A DNA stretch of 64,000 nucleotides from Bradyrhizobium diazoefficiens. Its GTDB lineage: Bacteria > Pseudomonadota > Alphaproteobacteria > Rhizobiales > Xanthobacteraceae. The notes beneath the pieces were generated by a model. The model did not search any database. It was not told where the DNA came from and was given only the letters and a program-made list of their open reading frames with translations. The stretch is taken from positions 3,472,001-3,536,000 of the forward strand of contig NZ_CP067041.1 of assembly GCF_016599855.1 (NCBI RefSeq), written 5' to 3'. Within the stretch, counting starts at the first letter, position 1. Each line of letters begins with the position of its first letter. Shown piece after piece: positions 1 through 8,120 of this stretch. A program made the translations under genes and the position numbers.

Positions 1-938
1 CCGGCAAGGCCCCATCGCAGATTTTCGCGCAGACCTGCAATGCCTGCCACAAGAGCCCGCGAGGTCTGTTGAAGACGGTCGCGCCGGGCTCGCTGCCGGG
101 TTTCCTGCGTCAGCACTACACCACCAGCTCCGACATGGCCGGCGTGCTGGCCTCCTATCTCGTCTCCAACGGCGCCGGCGACACCCGCTACCAGGGCAAG
201 GACAAGAAGGACGGCGCCAGGGAGAAGGACGCCAACACGGCCCCGGGGCAGTCGCCCGAGCATCAGGGCCGCCGCCAGCGCCCGCAGGAGGCCGCCAAGC
301 CGGAGGGTGAGGGCGCTGGCCCAGCGCCGGAGGGGCGCCGGAAGCGCGCGGCGCGCCCGAACGAGGAGGGCGCCAAGGAAGGCGCAAAGCCCGAGTCCGC
401 CACTGACCAACCGCCCCAGGGCCGCAAAGGAAAGCGCATGGGCAAGCGCGGCAAGCCGGAGACGGACGATGCAGCCGCGCCGAAGGTTGAGCCCAAGGTC
501 GGTTCCAAAACTGAGCCCAAGACCGAACCGAAGACCGAACCCAAGTCTGAACCGAAGAGCGAGAGCGCCAAGGTTGATTCCGGTCGCGACGAGTCCAAAC
601 CCGACAGCGCCAAGCCGGCTGAGAAGCCGGCAGAGGCCAAGCCGGCGGAGGCCAAGCCGGAGAGCGCCAAGGTCGAGCCGAGCAGCAGCAGCAAGACGCC
701 GGCGCTGCGCCCCGATCCGGTGCCGCAAGTGACGCCGGCCCCGGCGGCGGCCGCAAAGCCGGCTGAACCGGCCGGGCCCACGCCTGCGAAAGCGGCCGTC
801 TCCAAACCCGCCGAACCCGCGCCCAGTTCCGAACCGGCGGCCAAGCCGGCAGAACCGGCAGCATCTATGCCTGCCACGGCGCCGACACCTACACCTGCCG
901 AGTCCTCCGGTCCGCCGGCGCCGCCGATCTCGCGATAA
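1..938 (+). CDS. C-terminal part of a CxxCH (c-type cytochrome-like) protein with a Lys/Pro/Glu/Ala-rich tail
   Basis: The reading frame is open from the left edge (first whole codon at base 3), so the N-terminus lies outside the window. The visible part begins with a heme-binding type motif, CNACH, about 12 residues in, followed by a short folded stretch ending near SYLVSNGAGDTRY. After that come some 240 residues of low-complexity sequence rich in K, P, E, A and S, with KTEPKTEPK and AKPAEAKP repeats. The CxxCH motif suggests covalent heme attachment in the periplasm, but only one motif is seen and the axial ligand cannot be assigned. A TTG at 69 would be an artificial start because it would discard the CxxCH motif. 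The tail may be a disordered linker or wall-facing segment. The function is otherwise unknown. Confidence 0.7.
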   Translation, partial: GKAPSQIFAQTCNACHKSPRGLLKTVAPGSLPGFLRQHYTTSSDMAGVLASYLVSNGAGDTRYQGKDKKDGAREKDANTAPGQSPEHQGRRQRPQEAAKPEGEGAGPAPEGRRKRAARPNEEGAKEGAKPESATDQPPQGRKGKRMGKRGKPETDDAAAPKVEPKVGSKTEPKTEPKTEPKSEPKSESAKVDSGRDESKPDSAKPAEKPAEAKPAEAKPESAKVEPSSSSKTPALRPDPVPQVTPAPAAAAKPAEPAGPTPAKAAVSKPAEPAPSSEPAAKPAEPAASMPATAPTPTPAESSGPPAPPISR

Positions 939-961
939 GCCGACAATCCCGCGCAAAAATG

Positions 962-991
962 AAAAAGCCCGACCGCCTGAGGCGGCCGGGC
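962..991 (-). terminator. Rho-independent terminator after rplI
   Basis: Read leftward, a stem of about 11 bp (967-977 with 981-991, loop of three, one mismatch) is followed by a run of five T (plus-strand 962-966). It lies 26 bases after the rplI stop and also sits downstream of the rightward gene ending at 938, so it could serve both, but the T run favours the minus strand. Confidence 0.8.
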
Positions 992-1016
992 TTCAATATC
1001 TGCCTGAAGGCGAGAC

Positions 1017-1622
1017 TTACTTCTCGGTCTCTTCCACAGCCGGGGCCGGCTCGGCCTCGTCGTGCTGAGCTTCCGGATCGAAGAACTCGCCGGCGGCTGC
1101 GATCGCTTCGGCGGCCGCGTCGCGGTCCTCGTTGCGGGTCGAGATGTCCTCGCCGCGGTTGATGCGCTCGGCCTCGTCCTGGCTGCGCGCCACGGTGACG
1201 GTGATCTCGACTTCGACCTCGGGGTGGACGGCAACCGTGATGCTGCGCTTGCCGATGGTTTTGATCGGTGCGTCGAGTTGGACCTGCGGGCGGGACAGTG
1301 AAATGCCATCGGCTTCGAACGCCATGACGATGTCACGCACGTTGACCGACCCGAACAGCTGACCGGCTTCCGAGGCCTGACGGATCACGATGATGTTCTT
1401 GCCCTGGATCTTCTCGGCGACCTTGGCTGCCTCGCCCTTGCTCTCGAGGTTGCGAGCTTCGAGGTCGGCCTTCATGCCGTCGTACTTGGCGCGGTTGTCG
1501 GCGGTCGCGCGCAGCGCCTTGCCGCGCTTGAGCAGGAAATTGCGGGCATAGCCGTCGCGAACCTTCACGACTTCGCCCATCTGGCCGAGCTTGCTCACGC
1601 GTTCCAGCAAAATGACTTCCAT
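1017..1622 (-). CDS. rplI: 50S ribosomal protein L9
   Basis: A 201-residue L9. It starts [19 protein letters not shown], the classic L9 N-terminal domain (RNA-binding, about residues 1-50, with the [13 protein letters not shown] signature). A long helix and the C-terminal domain follow to about residue 150. L9 binds 23S rRNA near the L1 stalk. The last 50 residues are an acidic extension (rich in E, A and D, ending VEETEK) beyond the roughly 150-residue E. coli form, usual in this group. It is the last gene of the rpsF-rpsR-DUF2232-rplI operon. The ATG at 1622 has an AAAGGAGAG ribosome-binding site. Confidence 0.97.
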   Translation of the reverse strand: MEVILLERVSKLGQMGEVVKVRDGYARNFLLKRGKALRATADNRAKYDGMKADLEARNLESKGEAAKVAEKIQGKNIIVIRQASEAGQLFGSVNVRDIVMAFEADGISLSRPQVQLDAPIKTIGKRSITVAVHPEVEVEITVTVARSQDEAERINRGEDISTRNEDRDAAAEAIAAAGEFFDPEAQHDEAEPAPAVEETEK

Positions 1623-1670
1623 ATTCGCTCTCCTTTGAAGTGCTTTGGGTTTTCAGTTTTCGGGTTGGAC

Positions 1671-2627
1671 TTAAGTTGTCGGCAATGGCGGCGGTTGCCG
1701 GTTGCGCAGGAAGCGCTCGCGGAAGCCGAACACGGCGTCCGCGAGCCCAAGGGCCACCATCGCAATCACTGGAAAGACCGGTATCAACGCCAATGTGTAG
1801 GCGGAGGCGAGCCAAAAAGGGCGACTCTTGAGTGTGAGAGTGAGCGTATGCAGAACGGCAAGCCCCGTCAGCCCGTAGGACATCATCAACGCGGCCGTGA
1901 CGATCCGGGCCAGAATCCCGGCCACTCCACCACTGAAGCAGAAAGCGATCGCAACACATAGACCGGCAAGTGTTGCGGTCGGCAGCGTCACGGTCTTGAG
2001 GTCCTGCCAAGGCCGACGCAGCAGGCCGGAAGCCGTCGCCACCTTCGCTGCCAGCCAAAGATTCAGCGTGAGGGTGATCACCATCATCATCGCCGCAGTG
2101 ATCGTCCCAAGAACGATGATCGCGTCGATCACAGCCGGAAGCTCGCTCGTCGCTGCCGGATCGATCTGCGCCATGACCCGGAGTAATTCACTGCGCATGG
2201 CTTGGTTGATGCTGTCGGCATCGGCTCCGAGCGTGAGGAGCAATCCCATGACGATGAGTATCGCAAGCCCGGCAATCCAGAGCAGGATGCGGCCGAGCGG
2301 ATACCATTCCGTCTCCGGGGGGCCTATGGCGTGGTCACCGATGGTGCGACCGAGCAGCGCAAGGTGTCCCAGCCAGCAGGAGGGCAGGGCAACCGTCGCC
2401 GTGAAACCAACCGCGTCGGAAAAGCCAAGGAGTGAGCTGAGACCAATCGCGGCAGCGGTGCCGCCGAGGGCCGCGCTTAGCGGTCCCCAAACCATCGCGG
2501 CCACCATCAGCGGTAGTGGTGCGAGGAAGTACAGGACAAGCGAAATCAGTACGCCCGACGAAATCGAGGCGAACATCAGGGCCGACGCAGCGCCGGCGAT
2601 CAGGGCTATCAGTCCAAATACCATCAT
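1671..2627 (-). CDS. DUF2232 family multi-spanning membrane protein
   Basis: An integral membrane protein of about 318 residues with some eight hydrophobic segments (for example MMVFGLIALIAGAASALMF at the N-terminus). It matches the DUF2232 (YybS-like) family, which in alphaproteobacteria sits between rpsR and rplI, exactly as here. The biochemical role is unknown. I chose the ATG at 2627 because AAGGGAG stands 13 bases upstream and the membrane segment begins at once. A TTG at 2672 in the same frame would add 15 polar residues. The gap to rplI is 48 bases, so the two are probably cotranscribed. Confidence 0.85.
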   Translation of the reverse strand: MMVFGLIALIAGAASALMFASISSGVLISLVLYFLAPLPLMVAAMVWGPLSAALGGTAAAIGLSSLLGFSDAVGFTATVALPSCWLGHLALLGRTIGDHAIGPPETEWYPLGRILLWIAGLAILIVMGLLLTLGADADSINQAMRSELLRVMAQIDPAATSELPAVIDAIIVLGTITAAMMMVITLTLNLWLAAKVATASGLLRRPWQDLKTVTLPTATLAGLCVAIAFCFSGGVAGILARIVTAALMMSYGLTGLAVLHTLTLTLKSRPFWLASAYTLALIPVFPVIAMVALGLADAVFGFRERFLRNRQPPPLPTT

Positions 2628-2710
2628 CAGCTGTCCCGCTCCCTTCGAGCGGTTAGAGGCGCTTTGCCCCAACCATCGGCGACCGGACGACCCGGAAGCC
2701 TTATGAGTTC

Positions 2711-2746
2711 AAAAAGTCACGACCGGCGGCGTGATCGCCGCCGGTC
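2711..2746 (-). terminator. Hairpin with T run after rpsR
   Basis: Perfect 11-bp arms (2721-2731 and 2736-2746, loop TGAT) are followed on the minus strand by GTGACTTTTT. It lies just after the rpsR stop (2756), inside the operon, so it may be a partial terminator that lowers expression of the membrane protein and rplI relative to rpsF and rpsR. Confidence 0.65.
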
Positions 2747-2755
2747 GAATTTGTC

Positions 2756-2995
2756 TTAGCGAATGACGTAAGGCAGCAGGCCCAGGAACCGCGCGCGCTT
2801 GATGGCGCGGGCGAGCTCACGCTGCTTCTTCGCGGACACCGCGGTGATGCGGCTCGGCACGATCTTGCCGCGCTCGGAGACGTAACGCATCAAGAGCTTG
2901 GAGTCCTTGTAGTCGATCTTCGGCGCATTGGCTCCCGTGAACGGGCAGCTCTTGCGGCGACGGAAAAACGGGCGGCGTGCACCAGCTTCAGCCAT
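2756..2995 (-). CDS. rpsR: 30S ribosomal protein S18
   Basis: A 79-residue protein of normal S18 length with the family core [20 protein letters not shown], the [21 protein letters not shown] segment and the ending [11 protein letters not shown]18 forms a heterodimer with S6 on the platform of the small ribosomal subunit. Its gene follows rpsF by only 5 bases, matching coupled synthesis of the partners. Confidence 0.98.
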   Translation of the reverse strand: MAEAGARRPFFRRRKSCPFTGANAPKIDYKDSKLLMRYVSERGKIVPSRITAVSAKKQRELARAIKRARFLGLLPYVIR

Positions 2996-3000
2996 TGGTC

Positions 3001-3501
3001 TTACTCCCCATCCGTCGTGGTTTCAGCGTCTTCGCGCGGACGGCGCGGACCGCGGTCACCGCGGAACCCGCCACCGTCGCGATCGCCACCACGGAAACCA
3101 CCTTCGCGGTCGCCACGGAAGCCGCCGCCTTCACGATCGCGGAATCCACCGCCGCGGTCGTCACGCTCGCGATCGCGGTCGGCCTTGCGCATCATCGCGG
3201 ACGGACCTTCCTCGAGCTCCTCGACGCGGACGCTGAGATAGCGGATCACGTCTTCGCTGATGCGCTCCTGGCGCTCGATCTCGGCGATCGCCGCGGACGG
3301 CGCGTCGATGTTGAGCAGCACGAAGTGCGCCTTGCGATTCTTGTTCATGCGGTAGGTGAGGGAGCGAACGCCCCAATTCTCGGTCTTGGTGACCTTGCCG
3401 CCGAGACCTTCGACGATGCCGGTCATCTGCGCAGTCAGCTCTTCGACCTGCTGCGTGCTCGCGTCTTGGCGCGCGAGAAAAACATGCTCATAGAGAGCCA
3501 T
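3001..3501 (-). CDS. rpsF: 30S ribosomal protein S6 with an Arg/Gly/Asp-rich C-terminal extension
   Basis: Residues 1 to about 95 are a standard S6 domain ([15 protein letters not shown] at the start, then [19 protein letters not shown], which contacts S18 and 16S rRNA). From about residue 105 the protein carries a tail of repeated [15 protein letters not shown] units rich in R, G, D and F, ending in acidic residues. Total length is 166, against about 131 in E. coli. The tail resembles RGG-type RNA-binding segments, which is an inference. First gene of the rpsF-rpsR-DUF2232-rplI operon, behind a leader of nearly 190 bases. Confidence 0.97.
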   Translation of the reverse strand: MALYEHVFLARQDASTQQVEELTAQMTGIVEGLGGKVTKTENWGVRSLTYRMNKNRKAHFVLLNIDAPSAAIAEIERQERISEDVIRYLSVRVEELEEGPSAMMRKADRDRERDDRGGGFRDREGGGFRGDREGGFRGGDRDGGGFRGDRGPRRPREDAETTTDGE

Positions 3502-3690
3502 AGTCGTCCTTTCCTCGTGTTAGCGCGTTGCCCGGCGTCAAGCCCTTAAGAGACCTTCGGAAAGGACTCTGGGATTAAGCTCAGAAGGCGGAAACACGGG
3601 ACGACGGACCGACTGGCCCTGCCACACCAAAATCACGAATGATTTGCTGAGACCGTCCGTTCAGCTCCCGGCCGGGGTCTGCGGATGCGC
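3502..3690 (-). promoter_or_regulatory. Long leader before rpsF, candidate S6:S18 autoregulatory RNA
   Basis: No gene is visible between rpsF and its promoter. In many bacteria the S6:S18 complex binds a hairpin with an exposed CCG in this leader to repress the operon. CCG triplets occur here near 3583 and 3532 (minus strand), but I could not fold the RNA, so the assignment is only positional. Confidence 0.25.
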
Positions 3691-3692
3691 GC

Positions 3693-3720
3693 CTTATACG
3701 GATTTTGACCGGCTTGGCAA
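3693..3720 (-). promoter_or_regulatory. Probable sigma-70 promoter of the rpsF operon
   Basis: On the minus strand a TTGCCA -35 box (3715-3720) and a TATAAG -10 box (3693-3698) are 16 bases apart. Transcription would start near 3686 and leave a leader of about 185 bases before rpsF. The ndk promoter in this window has the same boxes, which supports the call. Confidence 0.6.
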
Positions 3721-3809
3721 GGTTGAGGGCCGTGTTTTCGGCCCCGATCGCCCCGGTGCGGGGTGGTGGGGACCGGCCTTCCGATACCAGATCCGGCTTG
3801 ATCTATTTG

Positions 3810-3826
3810 TTTGTATATCATACAAA
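3810..3826. promoter_or_regulatory. Palindromic operator candidate before the TetR gene
   Basis: TTTGTAT and ATACAAA, 7-base perfect arms with a 3-base spacer (ATC), stand 22 bases before the TetR start codon, in an AT-rich patch within GC-rich DNA. The placement fits autoregulation of the tetR-desaturase pair. Confidence 0.55.
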
Positions 3827-3848
3827 TAAATGAGAAAAAGAGGATCCG

Positions 3849-4553
3849 ATGGCGGAAAAGTCGGCCCAGGAGCCGTTTGAGGCGGCTGGCGACCCCAAGC
3901 ATGCCGCGCGGGCGACGCGTTCGGCCGGGCGCAAGATGCGTTCCCTGCTGCTGGATGCCGCCAGCCCGTTGTTTCGGGAGCGGGGGCTGTCGGGCGCCGC
4001 GACCACGGATATCGCGACCGCGGCGGACGCGTTCCCGAGCCAGATCACTTATTACTTCCGCACCAAGGAGGCGCTGTTCGTCGAATGCGCCTGCCGCGAT
4101 CTCCTCTATCTGGCGCGCGCGACCGAGCAGGCGGCGCTGAAGGCGCGAACGCCGCGGGAATACACCCGCGCGCTGGCCGAGACCGTGACTGCGACCGATT
4201 CGATCGCATTTTTCGCCGAGGCGCTGACGCTGACGCGCCGACGCCAGGATCTCGCGCCGCTGGTCGAGCGCACCATCGAGCGCCTGCACAGCGAAGGCGC
4301 GCGCGCCTATGCGAGCCAGGTGGCGCGCCACGGCTGGCGCTCGCTGCGTGCGCCCGACGAAAGCTCGCGGCGGTTCTGGGCCGTCGCCATCGGAATTATT
4401 CTCGAAGGCTACGCGATGGGCCGCTCGCCAGAGGCACTCTGCGCAGAGATGCTGCGCGTGCTCGGCGAGCAGGCGAAATCCACCGCTGATGCTGCGCGCC
4501 TGCGTCTCGTCGACGAGCGCGACGCGTCCAACTCGTCTAATGAGGAGGAGTAG
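3849..4553 (+). CDS. TetR/AcrR family transcriptional regulator
   Basis: A 234-residue one-component regulator. A short polar lead is followed by a TetR DNA-binding domain at about residues 31-80, with the signature LLDAASPLFRERGLSGAATTDIA and TYYFRTKEALF (recognition helix and following helix). The rest is the helical ligand-binding and dimer domain. AAGAGG precedes the ATG. The stop codon is 3 bases from the start of the desaturase gene, so the pair forms an operon; by analogy with TetR regulators of desaturases it may sense an acyl-CoA or fatty acid. A palindrome overlaps its promoter region. Confidence 0.9.
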   Translation: MAEKSAQEPFEAAGDPKHAARATRSAGRKMRSLLLDAASPLFRERGLSGAATTDIATAADAFPSQITYYFRTKEALFVECACRDLLYLARATEQAALKARTPREYTRALAETVTATDSIAFFAEALTLTRRRQDLAPLVERTIERLHSEGARAYASQVARHGWRSLRAPDESSRRFWAVAIGIILEGYAMGRSPEALCAEMLRVLGEQAKSTADAARLRLVDERDASNSSNEEE

Positions 4554-4556
4554 GTC

Positions 4557-5582
4557 ATGACTGCGCTTCGCATGCGTGCCCGTGATTTCCTGACCAACGA
4601 TCAATTGGCTGACGTGCGCGAGCGCGTGACGTGGAAGGGCGTCGCCATGATCGCCCACGCCTGGGCGCTGATCATTGGCGCGATCGTGCTGGTCGCGTGG
4701 TGGCCCAATCCGATTACTTATGTTCTCGCCGTTGCCATCATCGGCTCGCGCCAGCTGGGATTGGCGATCCTGATGCATGACGGTGCCCATGGTTGCCTGT
4801 CTGCCGACGAAAAGGCCAATCTCACGCTGAGCCAGTGGTTCTGCGCCTATCCGATCTACGCGGAGACACGCAGCTATCGGCGCTACCACCTGCAGCATCA
4901 TGCACGCACCCAGCAGGAGGACGACCCGGATCTCGTGCTATCGGCGCCGTTTCCGATCACCAAGCTGAGCTATCGCCGCAAGTTCATTCGCGACATCACG
5001 GGGCAGACCGGCTACCAGCAGCGCAAGGCGCAATTGCTCAACGCGCTCGGTCCGAAGGACTGGCCGTGGCAGCAGCGCGCCGCGCATTTCTGGGAGAAGC
5101 TCGGCCCGCAATGCCTCGTCAATGCCGCCATATTTGCAGTGCTTGCGGCGGCCGGCATATGGTGGGCCTATCCGCTGCTATGGCTGGTGCCGCTGCTCAC
5201 CTGGATGATGGTCATCACCCGCATCCGCAACATCGCCGAGCACGCCGTGGTGCCCGACAGCAGCGATCCATTGCGCAACACCCGCACCACGCATGCCAAT
5301 TTCCTCGAGCGTCTGTTCATCGCGCCGTATTACGTGAATTACCACCTCGAGCATCACCTGCTGTTCTATGTGCCCTGCTACAACCTGCCGAAGGTCCATC
5401 GCCTGCTCAGCGAGAGTCAGCATGCCGGCCGAATGGAGGTGCAGCCAGGTTACGCAGCGGTGCTGCGGCTTGCGACGGCGAAGCCCGATCGGGATGACCG
5501 TCCGGGCCAGTTGGTGAACAGCGCGCGCCGGGCGCAGGCCGGGGCGTCGGTCGATGCCAACCAGACCAATGGTGGATTCTAA
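4557..5582 (+). CDS. Membrane fatty acid desaturase family protein
   Basis: A 341-residue membrane di-iron enzyme. It carries the three histidine boxes of the family in order: HDGAH (about residue 72), HLQHH (about 105) and HLEHH (about 262). Between them are hydrophobic segments (for example ALIIGAIVLVAWW, and the stretch around AAGIWWAYPLLWLVPLL). Such proteins use O2 and a ferredoxin or cytochrome electron donor to introduce a double bond or hydroxyl into acyl chains or carotenoids; the substrate is not predictable here. The upstream GAGGAG overlaps the 3' end of the TetR gene, pointing to translational coupling. Confidence 0.88.
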   Translation: MTALRMRARDFLTNDQLADVRERVTWKGVAMIAHAWALIIGAIVLVAWWPNPITYVLAVAIIGSRQLGLAILMHDGAHGCLSADEKANLTLSQWFCAYPIYAETRSYRRYHLQHHARTQQEDDPDLVLSAPFPITKLSYRRKFIRDITGQTGYQQRKAQLLNALGPKDWPWQQRAAHFWEKLGPQCLVNAAIFAVLAAAGIWWAYPLLWLVPLLTWMMVITRIRNIAEHAVVPDSSDPLRNTRTTHANFLERLFIAPYYVNYHLEHHLLFYVPCYNLPKVHRLLSESQHAGRMEVQPGYAAVLRLATAKPDRDDRPGQLVNSARRAQAGASVDANQTNGGF

Positions 5583-5667
5583 AGGGGCGCATCCCCAGGT
5601 GAATGCAGGCCGAAATTCCTATCTGGCTTGACATTGCGGTCCCGGACAGTGTCTACGGCCCCCTTTG

Positions 5668-5690
5668 GAGCATGATCCGGAACCATCGCC
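5668..5690. repeat. Fragment of a dispersed 'gagcatgatc' palindrome
   Basis: The string GAGCATGATCCGGAA lies between the desaturase gene and fabD. It is half of a palindromic element that I recall as scattered through Bradyrhizobium genomes; a fuller copy is at 14820-14895 in this window. Copy number was not checked. Confidence 0.4.
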
Positions 5691-5753
5691 TAAGGCCGTG
5701 CGTCATCGACTGCCGGTTCTCGCAAGGATCACGCCCGACAAGCAGGGAGCGCC

Positions 5754-6713
5754 ATGACGGCAGCATTCACGTTTCCGGGGCAGGGTTCTCAGGCCGTTGG
5801 CATGGGCAAAGCCTTGGCCGACGCCTTTCCAGCGGCGCGGGCCGTGTTCGACGAGGTCGATGCCGCGCTCGGGGAGAAGCTGACGGCCACGATCTGGGAA
5901 GGCCCGGCCGAAACCCTTCAGCTCACCGAGAACGCTCAGCCGGCGCTGATGGCGGTATCTGTGGCCACTCTGCGCGTCCTGGAGCATGAAGCGGGTTTTT
6001 CCGTGGGGCGGGACGCAGCCTTTGTCGCTGGCCACTCGCTCGGCGAATATTCCGCGTTGGCGGCAGCCGGCAGCCTATCGATCTCGGACGCAGCGCGGCT
6101 GCTTCGCACGCGCGGTCTCGCAATGCAAAAAGCCGTGCCGGTCGGCGCTGGCGCCATGGCCGCGCTGCTGGGCCTCGATTACGAGGGGGCCATGGAGGTC
6201 GCCAAGGAGGCCGCTCAGGGCCAGGTCTGCCAGGCCGCCAATGACAATGGCGGCGGGCAGGTGGTCGTCTCCGGCGACAAGGCTGCGGTCGATCGTGCCG
6301 TCGAGATCGCCAAGACCAAGGGCGCTAAGCGCGCGATGTTGCTGCCGGTGTCTGCACCGTTCCATTGCAAGCTGATGCAGCCCGCGGCCGACGCCATGGC
6401 CGAGGCGCTGGCGAAGGTCACGATCAAGGCGCCGGCTGCGCCGCTGGTCTCGAACGTGCTGGCAAGCGCCATCACCGATCCCGACGAAATCCGCCGCCGC
6501 CTAGTCGAGCAAGTCACCGGCACGGTGCGCTGGCGCGAGTCGGTCGCCTATATGGCAGGGCAGGGTGTCACCCGCTTCTTCGAGATCGGTGCCGGCAAGG
6601 TGCTGACCGGTCTCGTCAAGCGTATCGCCGACGGCGCCGTCGGCGTTGCGGTCGGTGGTCCCAACGATATTGCCGCCGCCAAGGAAGCTTTGGCCGCTGC
6701 GAAGCAGGCCTAG
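5754..6713 (+). CDS. fabD: Malonyl-CoA:acyl carrier protein transacylase
   Basis: A 319-residue cytosolic enzyme that moves malonyl from CoA to the acyl carrier protein. Visible are the N-terminal FPGQGSQ motif (residues 7-13), the nucleophile elbow GHSLGEYSAL with Ser95, and the SAPFHC segment bearing the catalytic His. Length is normal for the family. GGGAGCG precedes the ATG. It is followed 12 bases later by fabG, and acpP and fabF come next, so this is the core fatty acid synthesis cluster. Confidence 0.97.
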   Translation: MTAAFTFPGQGSQAVGMGKALADAFPAARAVFDEVDAALGEKLTATIWEGPAETLQLTENAQPALMAVSVATLRVLEHEAGFSVGRDAAFVAGHSLGEYSALAAAGSLSISDAARLLRTRGLAMQKAVPVGAGAMAALLGLDYEGAMEVAKEAAQGQVCQAANDNGGGQVVVSGDKAAVDRAVEIAKTKGAKRAMLLPVSAPFHCKLMQPAADAMAEALAKVTIKAPAAPLVSNVLASAITDPDEIRRRLVEQVTGTVRWRESVAYMAGQGVTRFFEIGAGKVLTGLVKRIADGAVGVAVGGPNDIAAAKEALAAAKQA

Positions 6714-6725
6714 AGGAGTTTTTCA

Positions 6726-7463
6726 ATGTTCGACCTGACTGGCAAAAAGGCGCTCGTCACCGGCGCGACCGGCGGCATCGGCGGCGCTATCGCGCAGGCG
6801 CTGCACGCGCAGGGCGCCGCCGTTGCGATCTCGGGGACGCGCAAGGAAGTGCTGGACGAGCTTGCAGGCAAGCTCGGCGAGCGCACCCATGTGCTGCCCT
6901 GCAATCTCTCCAGGGCCGATGAGGTCGAGGCGCTGGTGCCGGCTGCGGAAGCGGCGATGGGCCAGGTCGACATTCTCATCGCCAATGCCGGCATCACGCG
7001 TGACAACCTGTTCGTTCAGCTCCGCGACGAGGATTGGGACGAGGTCATCAACGTCAATCTGACCGCGACCTTCCGCCTGGCGCGCGCCGCCACCAAATTG
7101 ATGATGCGCAAGCGGTTCGGCCGCATCATCGCCATCACCTCGGTGGTCGGCGTCACCGGCAATCCCGGGCAGGGCAACTATACCGCGTCAAAGGCCGGCC
7201 TGATCGGCATGATCAAGACGCTCGGCGCCGAATACGCCAAGCGCGGTGTGACCGCGAACTGCATCGCGCCCGGCTTCATCAAGACGCCGATGACCGATGC
7301 GCTCAACGACAAGCAGCGCGAGACGATTCTGACCAAGGTTCCGGCCAACCGCCTGGGGACGCCCGAGGACATTGCGGCGGCCGCCGTCTATCTGAGTTCG
7401 AACGAAGCAGCCTACGTCACCGGCCAAACCATCCACATCAACGGCGGCATGGCCATGATCTGA
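6726..7463 (+). CDS. fabG: 3-oxoacyl-ACP reductase
   Basis: A 245-residue short-chain dehydrogenase that reduces 3-oxoacyl-ACP with NADPH. The cofactor motif TGATGGIG is at residues 12-19, NAG at about 87-89, and the catalytic Ser139, Tyr152 and Lys156 (YTASK) are all present. The C-terminus GQTIHINGGMAMI is the normal FabG ending. AGAGGAG precedes the start. The hairpin beyond its stop and the 309-base gap to acpP suggest that acpP has its own promoter. Confidence 0.97.
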   Translation: MFDLTGKKALVTGATGGIGGAIAQALHAQGAAVAISGTRKEVLDELAGKLGERTHVLPCNLSRADEVEALVPAAEAAMGQVDILIANAGITRDNLFVQLRDEDWDEVINVNLTATFRLARAATKLMMRKRFGRIIAITSVVGVTGNPGQGNYTASKAGLIGMIKTLGAEYAKRGVTANCIAPGFIKTPMTDALNDKQRETILTKVPANRLGTPEDIAAAAVYLSSNEAAYVTGQTIHINGGMAMI

Positions 7464-7472
7464 CGCGTCGTC

Positions 7473-7503
7473 CCGCACCGCCCACATGGGCGGGCCGGTG
7501 CGG
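7473..7503 (+). terminator. GC-rich hairpin after fabG
   Basis: CCGCACC (7473-7479) pairs with GGTGCGG (7497-7503) around an inner GCCC/GGGC stem. There is no T run, so it may be a weak or Rho-assisted terminator or a 3'-end stabiliser. Confidence 0.4.
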
Positions 7504-7533
7504 CAAACGGCCGTTTCCGGAGCGAAATGAGGC

Positions 7534-7562
7534 TTGTAGTCAAGGCAGTTGAAGTATGATAA
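7534..7562 (+). promoter_or_regulatory. Possible acpP promoter
   Basis: In the 309-base stretch between fabG and acpP, which shows no gene, TTGTAG (7534-7539) and TGATAA (7557-7562) are 17 bases apart. A second weaker pair (TTGCAG, TATATT) follows near 7600-7620. A separate strong promoter for acpP would be expected, but these boxes are imperfect. Confidence 0.35.
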
Positions 7563-7772
7563 CCGGACGCTCAACGGATGGGCAAAGAACGCCATTGCAG
7601 GTTTTTGAAACCCTGTATATTGGCGATGCGGTGCCTTGGCCGTCGTTCGCCGGGCCCTGTATCGGTTTGGATGGGGCCAAATCAAGTTCGTAAGCGAAGG
7701 CAGTAATACGACCACGACGGCTCGTATCGTCCCGGGGGGTCGGGTCTACAGGGAACAACACGAGGTTATGCA

Positions 7773-8012
7773 ATGAGTGACATTGGCGAGCGGGTTAAGA
7801 AGATCGTGGTCGAACACCTTGGTGTTGAACCCGAGAAGGTTGTCGACGCAGCGAGCTTCATCGATGACCTCGGCGCCGACAGTCTGGACACCGTCGAGCT
7901 GGTGATGGCGTTCGAAGAAGAATTCGGGTGCGAGATTCCGGACGACGCCGCCGAGACGATTCTCACGGTCGGCGACGCCACGAAGTTTCTCGAGAAGAAC
8001 GCGAAGAGCTAA
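7773..8012 (+). CDS. acpP: Acyl carrier protein
   Basis: A 79-residue acidic protein with the phosphopantetheine attachment motif DSLD (Ser37) and the usual four-helix ACP sequence ([13 protein letters not shown] and so on). It carries acyl intermediates for FabD, FabG and FabF encoded next to it. GAGG stands 8 bases before the ATG. The gene is flanked by a long upstream gap and two downstream hairpins, so it is probably expressed partly as a single-gene transcript. Confidence 0.98.
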   Translation: MSDIGERVKKIVVEHLGVEPEKVVDAASFIDDLGADSLDTVELVMAFEEEFGCEIPDDAAETILTVGDATKFLEKNAKS

Positions 8013-8026
8013 GGCTCTTCATTTTC
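8003..8026 (+). terminator. Terminator overlapping the acpP stop codon
   Basis: GAAGAGC (8003-8009) and GCTCTTC (8014-8020) form a perfect 7-bp stem whose loop holds the TAA stop, followed by ATTTTC. The U run is short, so it is likely partial. Confidence 0.5.
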
Positions 8027-8040
8027 GCGGGGACAACATT

Positions 8041-8087
8041 GAAACCGGACGGGCCGCTTCGCAGCGGTCAGCCGGTTTCTTGTTATT
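8041..8087 (+). terminator. Second terminator or attenuator between acpP and fabF
   Basis: GAAACCGG (8041-8048) pairs with CCGGTTTC (8072-8079), enclosing an inner CCGC/GCGG stem, followed by TTGTTATT. With the hairpin at 8003 it would make acpP mRNA more abundant than the readthrough message for fabF. Confidence 0.6.
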
Positions 8088-8120
8088 GGCCGTGAATCTT
8101 TCGACGCGGAGTTTTCGGAT

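Noticed and set aside
263..1336. Long minus-strand frame over the cytochrome-like gene and rplI
   Set aside because: It is antisense to a KPEA-rich tail and to L9; composition is S/A/G/R repeats with no fold. Shadow of GC-rich coding DNA.
3633..4901. 422-residue minus-strand frame over the TetR and desaturase genes
   Set aside because: Antisense to two genes with clear domains and ribosome-binding sites; no recognisable motif.
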